A DNA stretch of 64,000 nucleotides, taken from Paguma larvata. Taxonomy: Eukaryota > Chordata > Mammalia > Carnivora > Viverridae. Numbering within the stretch: position 1 is the first letter of the stretch; each line of letters starts with the position of its first letter. Shown piece by piece: positions 1 through 11,441 of the stretch. The notes beneath the pieces are model-generated. The model was not told the DNA's origin. It was given only the letters and a program-made list of their open reading frames with translations, and ran no database searches. Made by a program: the position numbers and the translations under genes. The stretch lies in contig CM057823.1 of assembly GCA_030068075.1 (NCBI GenBank), positions 16,526,485 to 16,590,484 on the forward strand, given 5' to 3'.

Positions 1-103
1 TATATATGACCGGTGTGTATGTCTGCAAATACTGAAAGGAGTAATAATATCATTTTAAAATTGCTACAGTTACATGTATACTTTTTAAAATAGTTTATTA
101 CTT

Positions 104-320
104 TAAAAAAATTTTTAATGTTTATATATTTTTGAAGGACAGAGATAAAGAGTGTGAGTAGGGAGGGGCAGAGAGGGAGAGGGAGACACAGAATCCAAAA
201 GAGGCTCCAGGCTCCAAGCTGTCAGCATGGAGCAGGATGTGGGGTTCGAACTCACAAACTGTGAGATCATGACCTGAGCCGAAGTCAGATGCCTAACCGA
301 ATGAGTCACCCAGTGCCCCC
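104..320 (-). mobile_element. CAN-SINE (SINEC_Fc-like)
   Basis: Reverse-oriented: A/T tail, GA-rich body, then the tRNA-Lys-like head ending in the complement of GGGGCACTGGGTGACTC. The B-box region (GGGGTTCGAACTC read in reverse) is clear. Several substitutions suggest moderate age. Confidence 0.9.
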
Positions 321-635
321 TACAGTTATATATATACTTTCTGCATATGTTATTTGTGGTTATGACGGCAGAAGGAATACTTTTTTCAAAGATCTTTCAA
401 TAGAAGACATAGGCTGTGAAAATCTTTTCTTCTACATTATTGTTCATAAATCACATTTTCTTTCGAAAAAGTAATGAATTTACATAATACAAATGTTAAA
501 AGCATAAGTTATACTGGATGAGTCTCACTTCTACCCCTGCCCTATAAATCCTTTTCTGACATTTCCTTCAAATGCAACAATTTTTGCTGTTCCTTGTGAA
601 TTTTATTTTTAGGAAATATAAGCACAGATAATTAT

Positions 636-661
636 ATCTTTTCTTTTCTTTTCTTTTCTTT
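636..661. repeat. (TTTTC)n simple repeat
   Basis: About five TTTTC units at the tail edge of the adjacent reverse SINE. It probably grew from its A-rich tail or target site. Confidence 0.8.
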
Positions 662-866
662 TTAAATGTTTACTTATTTTTGAGAGAGAGTATGTGTGTG
701 TGTGTGTGACTGGAAGGAGGGGCAGAAAGAGAGGGAGACAGAATCCTAAGCTGGCTCCAGGCTCTGAACTGTCAGCAGAACTGACACAGAGCCAAATCCA
801 GGAACCATGAGATCACGACCTGAGCTGAAGTCAGACCCTTAACCTACTGAGCCACCTAGGTGCCCC
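661..866 (-). mobile_element. CAN-SINE, first of a stacked pair
   Basis: Full-length reverse SINE with a TG run in its CT/GA body. It is flanked by TTATATCTTTTCTTT on the left (from 632) and TTATGTCTCTTTTTC on the right (from 867), its target duplication. Confidence 0.9.
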
Positions 867-883
867 TTATGTCTCTTTTTCTT

Positions 884-920
884 TAAAAAAAAAAAAATTA
901 AGGTTTATTTATTTCTGAAG

Positions 921-972
<52 letters not shown>

Positions 973-1128
973 GGGAGGGGCAGAGAGAGACACACACACA
1001 ATCTGAAGCAGGCTCCAGGCTCTGAGCTGTCAGCACAGAGCCTGCTCAAAGCCTGGCACAGGGCTTGAACTCAGGAACTGTGAGCTGAAGTCAAACTCTT
1101 AATCTTAACCGAGCCACCCAGGCGCCCC
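884..1128 (-). mobile_element. CAN-SINE, second of a stacked pair
   Basis: Full-length reverse SINE with an expanded (GA)n tract of about 50 bp (about 917-970). The right flank TTATATCTCTTTTTT at 1129 is a third copy of the target found beside the previous SINE, so both entered the same site. Confidence 0.9.
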
Positions 1129-2039
1129 TTATATCTCTTTTTTCTTAAACAAATGAACATTTTTACACTGTTTGTCCACTGCTTTTCACGTGACAGTTGT
1201 ACGCCACTTTTACACTACCTTTCACTTCACAACAGTCTAGATAAATGAGAAGATAAAATAATTCAGGCACCCGAACTTGCCCAGCTTTTGTTTGATTCAA
1301 CATCTGTTTATTTTATATTTACTTACAATTATTCTGATAAGTTGCAACTGCTTGTGGTTTAGTAAGAAAACTCCTATCTGACCATTTTTATTAATCATTT
1401 TGAGGGATACAGTGATGCCATGTGAATGAAATTTTCACATGACACTAAAAGTGTAAGGACAGCTAATCGGCGGAATGGAAATTCTAAAGGATCCTGACAG
1501 GTTGGCATAAGGGGACAGTAATTTTTAATAAACATTGAAAAAAAAAGATATTTTGCATGGGAATAAAGAGACATCCTTTGAAAACCTACACAAGAAGAGA
1601 ACGTGAGGGGGGAAGAATTGTGAACATTTATGGGAGAAGGTGTTTTGTTGATTAGACAACTATGTCAGATGGGTTCAAGTGGTAAGGGTTTGAGTAATAA
1701 ATATCGTAGACCGTATAACTAGAAACACAATGCCGATGAGTGAGAAAACAATCTGTTAAACTCTAGGCAGACGAAAGCATATCTGTCTGGATTATTGTCT
1801 GTTATTACAGGTATTCTTTGATGGCTGATGGGGGTTGATATGAATTAAAAATGCAACCAGCGTCAGATTAACCTTGTTGGTGAAGAGATAGAAAACTTAG
1901 TCAATACAGTGAAATTGTTATCAGAAGTGTTGTGTAATCATAGTTGGAATGAAAAAGAGTATCATATAAATAGCAGAGGGTAAGTGCATCACACATTTTG
2001 GTTACACTGTGCTTGAGCGTTCAGCTCTGTTTTAAGCTC

Positions 2040-4732
2040 TAAGGCTTAGGAAGGACGTCGACGTAGCCCATAATGACAGAAAAATAAACAAAATGAGAAA
2101 AAAAATGTTTCCACTTCTGAAAAGATGGACTGTCTGAAATCAGATGTACCCTCTTACCTGAAATAACGACAAAAGGACAAAGTATATGAAACTATGATTT
2201 CAAGACACTCTGATGTCAGGGAATGAAGAAAAAGACAAAAGAGATGGGTTCATACATACTGCAGGTTACTCTTTTTTTTTTTTCTTTTTAATGTTAATTT
2301 ATTTTTGAGAGAGAGAGAGAACAAAAGCAGGGGAGGGGCGGGGTGGGGGCAGAGGATCCAAAGCAGGCTCTGCATGGACAGCAGAGAGCCTGATGTGGGG
2401 CTCCAACCCACAATCCGCAAGACCATGACCTGAGCTAAAGTCAGATGCTCGATCGACTGAGCCACCCAGCAGTCCCTGCAAAGTTACTACTTTAAGCGAA
2501 CTTCCAGGCAATGGTGAAGAGAGGGAGAATCCAAGTGGAACCCAGAGACTTCCTGAGCTGGGGAGAAAGAGCTGAGACTCCAGGGAGACCAACAGGTAGA
2601 GTTTTCAGGACAGAGTACCAGAGAGAACAGAGATGCAGAGAGAAGAGTACCCTAGAGATCTTTAGAAGATCTCCCTCAAACACTCAGCAGATTACACACT
2701 ATTCCAAGTGTGTGAGAGAGCCATTCTAGGTCAGGGAAAGAAACAGAGAAAAGAGTGTCTAGCATTTACCCAGGACTGGTAATAGCACTTGCCAATTTGA
2801 AAAAACCAAACACACATATCATCATTAACGGGGGTCTGGTAGAGGACTCAGGAAAATCTTGAGTCTCAATTCATAATGTAGAGTGGTTAGCTACAGACCT
2901 AGCCAAGCCGCAGATCTGCCAAGGAAACCTCAAATGTAGGACCCTGAAGGCTGAATCCATTTTTAATCAATTGCCTCCAGAACACAGTTTGAGAATATTT
3001 ATAGAAATCAAAAAGTACACAGCACCAAAGAAAGTAAAATGTACCATGTCTCACATCAAATATTATAAAGCTTATGAGCCATAGAAAGGAGCAGAAAAAC
3101 ATGGACCATAATGAAGGCAATAAGGAGTCAGAAGTGACTCAGAACTGACTAAGATGTTTACAGTGGCAGAAATGGATGATAAAATGATTATTAGAACTGT
3201 AAGCTGTATGCTCAAAAGTTAGAAATGTGGATAAAAAAGACTCAACTCAAGCCTCTAGTGATGAAATCAATCCACAATGAAATGAAAAATGCACGAAATG
3301 GGATTAACAGTAGGTTAGAGATTGCCAAAAATATATACGTTCATGAATGTGATACATAATAAATCATAAAGAGAGAATGGAAGTTTTTAATGAGGAGAAC
3401 ATCACTGATGTTTTAAACAAGTTCATGTGGGTTCATACACTTTTCTTAAAGGAGAAGAGAAGGGGACTGAGAATAGATGAAATATTTGAAGGAATAATGA
3501 ACAAGAAATTTGCAACAACGAATCCAAAACACAAAAATATTGAGAAAACTATGTGAAATAAAACATTCAAATTGCTCAAAACATGTGCTACACTGTAAAT
3601 TACAAATGTAATCATAAATAAAAGATTGTTTTATAGACAGAATAATAAACATAAGGATGGCAAAAGCTTCCTACTGAAAATAAGGCAATGGATAAAAATA
3701 GAGTGACATCTTTGCAGTAATACGCCCCCCTCCAGAAAAAAAATAGGATAACCTAAAACTCTATACCTAGTGAAAATAGTTTTCAGAGAGAAAAGGAAAA
3801 AAATGGTAATTACAGATGTAAAATCTTGAATAACCTATCTGCATTAAAGGGAATGTTAGATGGAGTTCTTAGGGAAAGGTAAATGATATCCAGTGGAAAT
3901 ACGGATGCATACAGAGAAAAAAAGGGTAATGGCGACTATTTAGATAAATATGCTTTTCTTATTATTGAAACCATTTAAAACATAACAGTTTACACAAAAA
4001 TAATAAAGATGAACTGTGAAATGTGTATATTGAGCACATAAAACGTATGACAATAGTCCTCTAAAAACGGGGAGGATGAAATGAAAAGTACATTCTTGTA
4101 AGGTCTTACTGAAATGCTACATTATCACTTGAAGCTGGACTGTGAGAAATTAAAGATGTATATTAAAAGCACTAAAGAATCAGAAAAATAAAAGCCAAAA
4201 GCGAGCCAAATGGCATCATGCAAAATCTCAACTAATCCAAAAGAAGACAGAAAAGGAAGACAAGGAAAACAAAGAAGGGGGACAGGTAGAAAGCAAATAG
4301 CAAGATGACAGACCTAAACCTAACCATATGTATTTAATGCAAATAATGCAAACACTGCGGCCAAAGGTAAAGACTCAGTAGATTGAACAAAAAACAAGAC
4401 CCAACTATATTCCACCCACAAGGAATCAATTAAAAAAAAAAAAAAGGCACAAGTTAAAAGTAAAAAGATAGAAAAAGATATGTCATGCTAACTCTAATCC
4501 AATTAAAACAGAAGTACCCATTCAATATTAAATAAAATCAATTTTAATGCTAAGCATATTACTAGAGATAAAAAAAAAGTCATTTCATATTGATAAAGAG
4601 ATCATGAGATCTTCTATGGGACAAAATGAATTATAAATGTTTATATAATGAACATTATAAATGTTCATCATTTAAAATGAAGAGCTATGAAAGATATATA
4701 CAAAGAAAATTTTATAGAACTGAAACCACCTC
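2040..4732 (+). mobile_element. ancient L1: 5' UTR, ORF1 region and start of ORF2
   Basis: Plus-sense old L1 (L1M-like). Recognisable landmarks: 5' UTR-like sequence near 2100-2650; the motif AATGGGATTAACAG near 3300; the ORF1-side text around 3700-4160 ending in TTAAAGATGTATATT; and from about 4290 the start of the ORF2 endonuclease region (GACCTAAACCTAACCATAT, then CAAGACCCAACTATATT near 4400). No reading frame survives. It continues after interruptions to 11441. I know these motifs from mammalian L1s; subfamily and exact 5' end are uncertain. Confidence 0.75.
2270..2476 (-). mobile_element. CAN-SINE inside old L1
   Basis: Reverse SINE with a diverged head (CCCAGCAGTCCC). GTTACT flanks both sides (about 2265 and 2483), a short target duplication placing it in L1 5' UTR sequence. 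Confidence 0.88.
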
Positions 4733-4954
4733 AGGGTTCCTGGGTGGCTCAGGTGGTTAAGCGTCCAATGTTCAGCTCAGGTCATGATCTCACCGTTTGT
4801 GAGTTGGAGTCCCATGTTGGGCTCTGTGCTGACAGCTTAGAGGTTGGAGCCTGCTTCAGATTCCGTGTCTCCCTCTCCCTACCCCTTCCCTGCTTGCTCT
4901 CTCTCTCTCTCTCTCTATCAAAAATAAATGAACGTTAATTTTTTTAAATTAAAA
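4733..4954 (+). mobile_element. CAN-SINE inside old L1
   Basis: Forward SINE from TTCCTGGGTGGCTCAGGTGG to an A-rich tail after CAAAAATAAATGAACG. It separates ORF2 endonuclease-region sequence from a short L1 ORF2 3'-like stretch. Confidence 0.92.
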
Positions 4955-6132
4955 ACAGAATTACCATATTACCCAGCAATTCCACCACCAGGTGTTTAAA
5001 AAGATAAGACACATCTGTTATAAGACATTGTCTTGAGGGAGGGCAGATTCAAATGTTAAGGAATCAAGAGGAGAGGTAAGTGCTCCCGGTTGTACAAACA
5101 GGAACACAAAATATCTTCAGAAATTTAGCTGTGAAGTTGAAAAATTAAACTAAGAAAGTCATAATTGCATTTTCATGGAAAATTAATGGGATTGCAACCC
5201 AACGGTTTTTACCAAACACTTCGAGACCTCAAATTAGTTAGTTCTTTTAAAAATTAAGTTTGCTCATTTGTTTGATGCTCTCAGCTACAAAAGACCTACC
5301 TATATATTTAACAATTAAAAACAAGCACACATCAGGGAAAAGATGTTTTGTTTCAAAAGAGTCGAATAATAATCATCAGCTTGAGAGAGATCCAGGGCTT
5401 AGAATTCCCTCTACTGTCTACTTTCTTCAGTCTATCTTAAGAATTTATTTCTCATTTAAAAATCTCAGACTCAAAAATAAGACTTACTGTAGAATATCTA
5501 AAAACTGGTTCTTCCCTCATTAATAGGTCTATCATTTTCTTTTCCTTTGGGAAATAATCTTCATGACCTCAAGTTGATAGGTTAAGGGAATGTGTGCATG
5601 TTACTGTCTGTACCTGTATAAGTATGAGATGGATTGGAGAACTCTCTGGGGAAAAAAGAAAAAGTCATTTAAAGGGATTACTACTTTAAAAATATGTTTC
5701 CGGGAATAAAGATATTTCAGAGTTGTTTGAAATTCCAGTTTTATTTTTCTCTGTACTAAAATTTATACAAATTAATAATGATTCATAAATGAACGAAACT
5801 AACACAAATTAATGAAGAGTCGCACATCACTTCAGGGTGATTTGTTTTGGCCTATGCTGAAAAATATTTTCAGCATACAACTCATTCAAATGCTAATGAG
5901 AAAATTAATTTCTTGGCAAATCTCTATTCTAGAAAACAATTGCAGTAAAATTCATTGGTGCAATATCATTCATAAAGAAACATTTCGATATGTAGTTAAA
6001 TTTCTAATATTACCTACCCTACCAAAAGATCAGAAACAATCCAGCTCAATGTTAGGAGAGTAGTTTAACAAATATTATACAGGAATGCAATCGATTACTA
6101 AGTAGCCATCAAATAATTAAAAAATTGGTTTT
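4955..6132 (+). other. mostly unassigned insert between L1 ORF2 pieces
   Basis: The first 40 bases resemble the late-ORF2 motif ACCATATGACCCAGCAATTCC. The last 300 or so (about 5820-6125) resemble an old L1 3' UTR (AGCCATCAAATAATT). The middle (about 5030-5810) is AT-rich and unrecognised. It is probably one or more older insertions into the host L1. No gene seen. Confidence 0.4.
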
Positions 6133-6281
6133 GGGGTGCCTGGGTGGCTGACTGGATTAAGCATCCGACTTCAGCTCATGTCATGATCTCATGGTTCATG
6201 GGTTTGAGCCCTGCGTCAGGCTCTGTGCTCACACTCTCTCTCTCTCAAAAATAAAATAAACATTAAAAAATTAAAAAAATA
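6133..6281 (+). mobile_element. CAN-SINE, internally deleted
   Basis: The head GGGGTGCCTGGGTGGCTGAC is intact, but after GGCTCTGTGCTCACACTC most of the body is missing before the CAAAAATAAAATAAACATT tail. About 150 bp instead of 210. Confidence 0.88.
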
Positions 6282-6407
6282 TTGAATCCAACTCAAAATT
6301 ACAGAGATTTCAAGCCCCATTTCCCAATAATAAATATAAGGAGTAGACCAAAAATTAAGAGTTATAATAGATTTGATCAACGCAACCAAACTGTGCTTGC
6401 TATTTAT

Positions 6408-6607
6408 AATTTTTTAATGTTTATTTATTTTTGAGAGACATAGAGACAGAGTATGAGCAGGGGAAGGCAGAGAGAGAGAGGGAGATACAGAATCTGAAGC
6501 AGGCTCCAGGCACTGAGCCCCTGATGCGGGGCTCGAACTCACAGACCGTGAGATCATGACCTGAGCTGAAGTCGGCCACCCAACCAACTGAGCCACTCAG
6601 GTGACCC
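6408..6607 (-). mobile_element. CAN-SINE inside old L1
   Basis: Reverse SINE. CTTGCTATTTATA on the left and CTTGCTGTTTATA on the right form the target duplication, inside ORF2 just before the TTCAAGTGCACATG motif. Confidence 0.9.
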
Positions 6608-6730
6608 TGTCTTGCTGTTTATAAAAAAAAATGTTATTCAAAACAGAATATACTATTTTTTTCAAGTGCACATGTAACACTTTCTAAGATAGAATACATT
6701 TTAGGCCATTTGTTTCAAGTTTTAGGTTGA

Positions 6731-6896
6731 GGTGCCTGGGTGGCTCAGTTGGTTAAGTGGCCTGCTCTTTCGTTCACCTCAGCTCATGATCTCAAGGTTT
6801 GTGGATTTGAGCTCCATGTCAGGCTCTCCAATGACAGCGTGAAACCTGCTTGGGATTTTCTCTCTCTCAAAAATAAATAAATGAACTTAAAAAAAA
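6731..6896 (+). mobile_element. CAN-SINE, shortened
   Basis: Forward SINE from GGTGCCTGGGTGGCTCAGTT to an A-rich tail. The CT-rich body is shortened after CCTGCTTGGGATTTTC. It splits L1 ORF2 text that continues on both sides. Confidence 0.88.
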
Positions 6897-7091
6897 CTTT
6901 CAAGACTTGCAAATTATATCATTATAGCAATGTCATTCAAAAAGAAATAAAATTTATGGAGAGATCAAAAAAAAAATCCCCAAATATTTGGGAGCTCAAT
7001 AATACACTTCTATATAATCCATCGAAACAGAAATTAAAATAGAAAGTAAAATAATTTTGAAATAAATAAAAATGTAAACAAAATATATGAG

Positions 7092-7319
7092 TTTTTTTTT
7101 AAGTTTATTTATTTATTTATTTTGAGACAGAGAGACAAAGCGCATATTCCAGTGCAAGCATTGGGAAGGGACAGAGAGAGAGGGAGAGATAGAGTCCCAA
7201 GCAGGTTCTGTGCTGTCAGTGCTGAGCCCTACATGGGGCTCGATCTCAGGAACCATGAGATCATGATCTAAGCAGAAATCAAAGTTGGATACTTAACTGA
7301 CTGAGCCATCTAGACACCA
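7092..7319 (-). mobile_element. CAN-SINE inside old L1
   Basis: Reverse SINE with a diverged head (TAGACACCAC). ATGAGTTTTTT occurs on both sides, marking the target duplication. Confidence 0.86.
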
Positions 7320-7674
7320 CTAAATGAGTTTTTTGGATAACACTAAAATTGTACTTAAGTGTACTCAAGTTGTTAAGTAGAACCAAAGTTGTACTTAAAT
7401 GTAAATTGATAGCACTAAGTATCTATATAAAAAATGTGGAAAACCCTAAAATCAATGACTTCAGTTTTCACCTCAAAAAAACTAGAAAAACAGAGAGGAA
7501 ATTAAATCTGAAGTAGCAATAGAGAAAAACAAAATCAAAGCAGAAATCAATGAAATGGAAAGAGAAAATAGAGAATCGTAATGAAACCAAATTCTATTGT
7601 TTGAGAAGCTCAATAAAACTGATAAACATCCAATGAGAAAAAATGCGAGAAAACACAAATTATGAGTATCAGTA

Positions 7675-8109
7675 CAGTAGTCCTCCCTCATCTGCAGTTT
7701 CGGCTTTCTGTGGTTACAGATACCGGAAGCAGATGAGCCTTTTGTCATATCCTCAGGTCAACGGTAGCCTAACATTACATCATAATGCCTATGGCAGTCA
7801 CTTCGCTTCATCTCGTCACTTAGGCGTTCTGTCACCTCACATCATCACGAGATGACGGGTGAGTGCAGTGCCATAGGACACGCATGAGGGAGAGCACCTC
7901 TACGTAACTCTTCTTAAAATAGTTTATGAAAGTTGTTCTACTTTATTATTGTTGTTGTTAATCTCTTACTATGCCTAATTTATAAATTAAACTTTATCGA
8001 AGGTATGCAGGGATAGGAGAAAACAAGGTCCATAGTGCTCAGTAGAACCGCCGTTTGGTTTACACTGAGGGTCTTGGAATGTATTCTCACGAATAAGGAG
8101 GGACTATTG
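7675..8109. mobile_element. Tigger-family MITE (pogo/Tc1-mariner superfamily)
   Basis: Starts CAGTAGTCCTCCCTCATC and ends with the inverted complement GAATAAGGAGGGACTATTG, terminal inverted repeats of the Tigger group. The target is TA at 7673-7674, with TC at the right edge where a decayed copy of TA is expected. Old L1 ORF2 stops at the left edge and resumes at the right one. At about 435 bp with no transposase it is non-autonomous. The exact subfamily name is not certain. Confidence 0.85.
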
Positions 8110-8324
8110 TCATGAGTAATGTGACATTACGACATATTCAAAATATATACAAAATTAATAAACATACATTATAAATGACTTTATGCCTATAAGTTTGATA
8201 ACTTAGATGAAATGGGCATAGTTCTTGAAAGACACAAACTACCAAAGTTCACTCAAGGAGAAATAGATAAATTACATGTCCTTATATTTATTAAAGACAT
8301 TAATTTATGTTTAAAAACTTTCCT
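8110..8324 (+). mobile_element. old L1 ORF2, continuation after the MITE
   Basis: Reads through ACTTTATGCCTATAAG, TTGAAAGACACAAACTACC and CACTCAAGGAGAAATAGAT, the stretch just ahead of the reverse transcriptase core in mammalian L1 ORF2. Stops where a younger L1 3' fragment is nested (8325). Confidence 0.82.
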
Positions 8325-9195
8325 GTAGAATTCTAACAAGTCAATTAGAAGATAAATGACCCAATTTAAACATGCACAACATATATAAATAGACATGTCA
8401 CCAAAAAAAAAGTAAAAAAGAAAAAAAGGAATATCTAATAAGTCTACAAAAAGATGCTGAATACTAGTAAGAAAATGCAAGTTAAAGACACAGTAGATAC
8501 CCCTTCATACCCAAAAGAATCACTCTCCCTAAAGAGAGACTAATAACAAGTATTGGCAAATTTATGGAAACACTTGAAATGCAAAATATTTCAACCACTT
8601 TGAAAAACAATTTAATAACATTTTAGAGAAACATAAATTTACCACATGACTCAGCAATTCCTCTCCTATATATCCACCCAAGAAAAACGGAAACAAAAAT
8701 ACACACAAAGATTTGTACATGGACGTTCATAACAGAATTATTTTTAATAGCTCCGAATTGAAAATGACCCATATATCTATTGACTGGTGAATTAACAAAC
8801 AAAATGTGGTAAAGTCATATGCAATAGAATATATTCAGAAATAAAAGCAATAGACCACCTTGACATAAACTACAATAACGATGAACACCAAAAATTTACA
8901 CTACGTGAAAGAAGTCAAGCCACAAAGACCACATATTATCTGATTTCTTTATATTAAATATCCAGAAAAGGCATATTTATATATAGAGAAAATAAATTAT
9001 TGGTTGGCTGGGAGGCATATAATAAAAGGGAAATGACTACAAACAGGTAATAGGTACATTTTGGAGGTAACACGATTTAAAATGGATTATGGTCATGGCT
9101 GCACTACTCTGTAAATTTACTAGAACCATCGCAGTATGCATTTAAAATGAATGTACTTAATATTATGTAAATTAAATATCAATGAAGTTGTTGAT
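8325..9195 (+). mobile_element. nested L1 3' end (late ORF2 plus 3' UTR)
   Basis: Jumps to late-ORF2 text (ATGACCCAATTTAAACATGC; ACTCAGCAATTCCTCTCC; AACAAAATGTGGTAAAG) and runs into a 3' UTR-like end (TGTAAATTAAATATCAATG). Host L1 ORF2 ends at AAAAACTTTCCT (8313) and resumes at TAAAGTTTTCCT (9194), a diverged target duplication. This is a 5'-truncated insertion into the older L1. Confidence 0.75.
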
Positions 9196-11441
9196 AAAGT
9201 TTTCCTAAAGAAAAGTTAAGGTCCAGATGGCTTTACTTGCAAAATGGCCAATTCTACTACACATTTAGGTAAGAAATACCATTTCTAGACTAACTATTCC
9301 TGAAAATAGAAATGGAGGGAATACCACCTAACTTTTTGAGTCTCTTATTACTCTGATACTACGCAAAATAGAGATTACAAGAGAAAAAAAAAGAAATACT
9401 ATAGGTTAATATCTCTCTTGAATAAAAAACATTGTATATCTTTAATGTATGATGTAACCACATGTATGAGCAAATCAAATCAAGCGATACTTATAGAAAG
9501 GATAACTAATGTTGTTTATCTCAGGATAAATACTTTGGGATCAGTGTTTTGCATCTGAAAATCGATCAATACATTTGAAGATTTTATGCCAGGGTAAATA
9601 AATAAGAAAAACCATATGGTCTTTGCTACAGAAAAAAGCACTTGCAAAATTCAAATCCATTTACTATAAAAACTCTTAATAACTGGCAATGGAAGGAAAC
9701 TTCCACACCTGATGAAGAGTACTCATGAAAATCTTAAAGGTAAGGAGATGTTCAAACTAAGCAAAGGATGTCTCTTTCCCTTTCACCACTCCTACAGAAG
9801 TCCTTGCAAGAACAATAAAAACATACAAAAAGGAAATAAATAGCATGTACTTTAGAAAGGAAGAAATGAAAGGATTTAATTTGCAGATGACATGATTCTT
9901 TACATAGGAAATCCTGAGAACATTTAAATAAAGCTTCCAGAACTAATGTGATTCAAAGTTTGCAGGTCGGCATAAAAAGAATTTATTGTATGTCTTAACA
10001 CTAGGCAAGAAATTATGAGAAATTTAAATTAAATGCAATCCTATTTATAATAGCCCCCAAACACATTACTTGCTTAGGTTTAAATCTAACTGAATACATG
10101 CATGGTCTGTATGCTGAAAATTTTGAATCAGCAAAGAAGACAATCAAAGACCTAAGTAACTGATAAGATATACTGTACTCAAATTTCAAAAGACTCAATA
10201 TTATTAACATGTTAATTCTCCCAAAGAGAGAATTGGGAATTTTACTCCAAACAAAAATCCCAGAAACAATATTTGCAGACATTGTTAAGTGAATTCTAGA
10301 CCTTTATGGGAAACCAAATCCTCTAAACAGTCAAAACTATTTTTATAAAGAACAATGCTAGACAACTCACTAAAGAACTAAAACAGATTAAAGAACCATC
10401 TAGATTACTACAAGCATTGTGACAGTTTGGCATTTATTAAAGGGTAGACCTTTTAGATCAACGGGACTAAATAGAGAAACCAGGAGTAGATCTGCATATA
10501 TAAAACCAATGATTTTTGGCACAAATTCCAATGCAATTTAAGAAGGACAGATAGTTTTTTTCACAAATGTTGCTAGAACATCTGGACTTTCATTAAAAAC
10601 AAGAACCACCTTTGTCCCTACCACAAAACAGAGAGAAAATTAGCTCAAAATGGATTATAAATTATAAGCTTTTTGAAGAGAACATAGAGGATCTTTGTGA
10701 CCTTGAGTAAATCAATGATATTTTTAGGTATGACATTCAAAGTATGATCCATTTAAAAAAATGGATGAATTCAAGTTCATCAAAATTAAAACATCTGCTC
10801 TTTAAAATACACTGTTAAGAAATCAGAAGACAAGCCATAGACCAGAAGAAAATATTTATGAAACACATATCTGATAAAGAACTTCCATTCAAAATGTATA
10901 AAGGACTCTCAAGATTTAATAATTCATAAAAACAAAACAAAACAATAAAACAAAAACCTGCACTAATACAATGTGCAAAACATTTAAACAGACATGTCAT
11001 CAAAGAATATATGCAAATGAAAAATAAGCACATGAAAAGAAACTCAATACCATTAGTCATTAGGGAAATGCAAATTAAAATAATAACTTACACATTAGAA
11101 TGGCTAGAATTCAAAAACAAAACAGGTTCTGGCATAGCTATGGAGCAAGTGGAAATGGTCAGACAGGCAGATGCAAATGCAAAATGGTACTGCCACTTTG
11201 GGAAACGGCTTGAACTGTCCTTGTAAAGTTAGTCCTGCACTGAATCATGGGACACTGCAATCCTTCTCCTAGGTATTTACCCCTTTCAAATGAAAACTTA
11301 TGTTCACATAAAAACCTGTATGTATATGCTGTGGTAGCTAAATATTCACAATCACTGAAAACGTGGGAAAGATCAAAACTGCTGAGCGAATAAACACACT
11401 GTGGTACATCCACGTAATGGAATACTCCTTGGCAATAGAAA
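9196..11441 (+). mobile_element. old L1 ORF2, reverse transcriptase to C terminus
   Basis: Resumes with CCAGATGGCTTTACTTGC and runs in order through RT-region text, GACATGATTCTTTACATAGG (near 9890), CCTGCACTAATACAATG, and late ORF2 such as GTGGTACATCCACGTAATGG and ATACTCCTTGGCAATAG. It stops at 11441 with no 3' UTR or poly(A). Many stops and indels; no function. Confidence 0.85.

Larger units (their letters stand above)
6282..7674 (+). mobile_element. old L1 ORF2, middle part (broken by SINEs)
   Basis: Plus-sense ORF2 remains: near 6630-6730 TTCAAGTGCACATGTAACAC and ACATTTTAGGCCATTTG. After two SINEs, 7320-7670 reads through CTAGAAAAACAGAGAGG, AATCAATGAAATGGAAAG and AATGAAACCAAATTCTATTG, which correspond to the region between the endonuclease and reverse transcriptase domains. 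The frame is fully decayed. The right edge is cut by a Tigger-type MITE. Confidence 0.78.
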
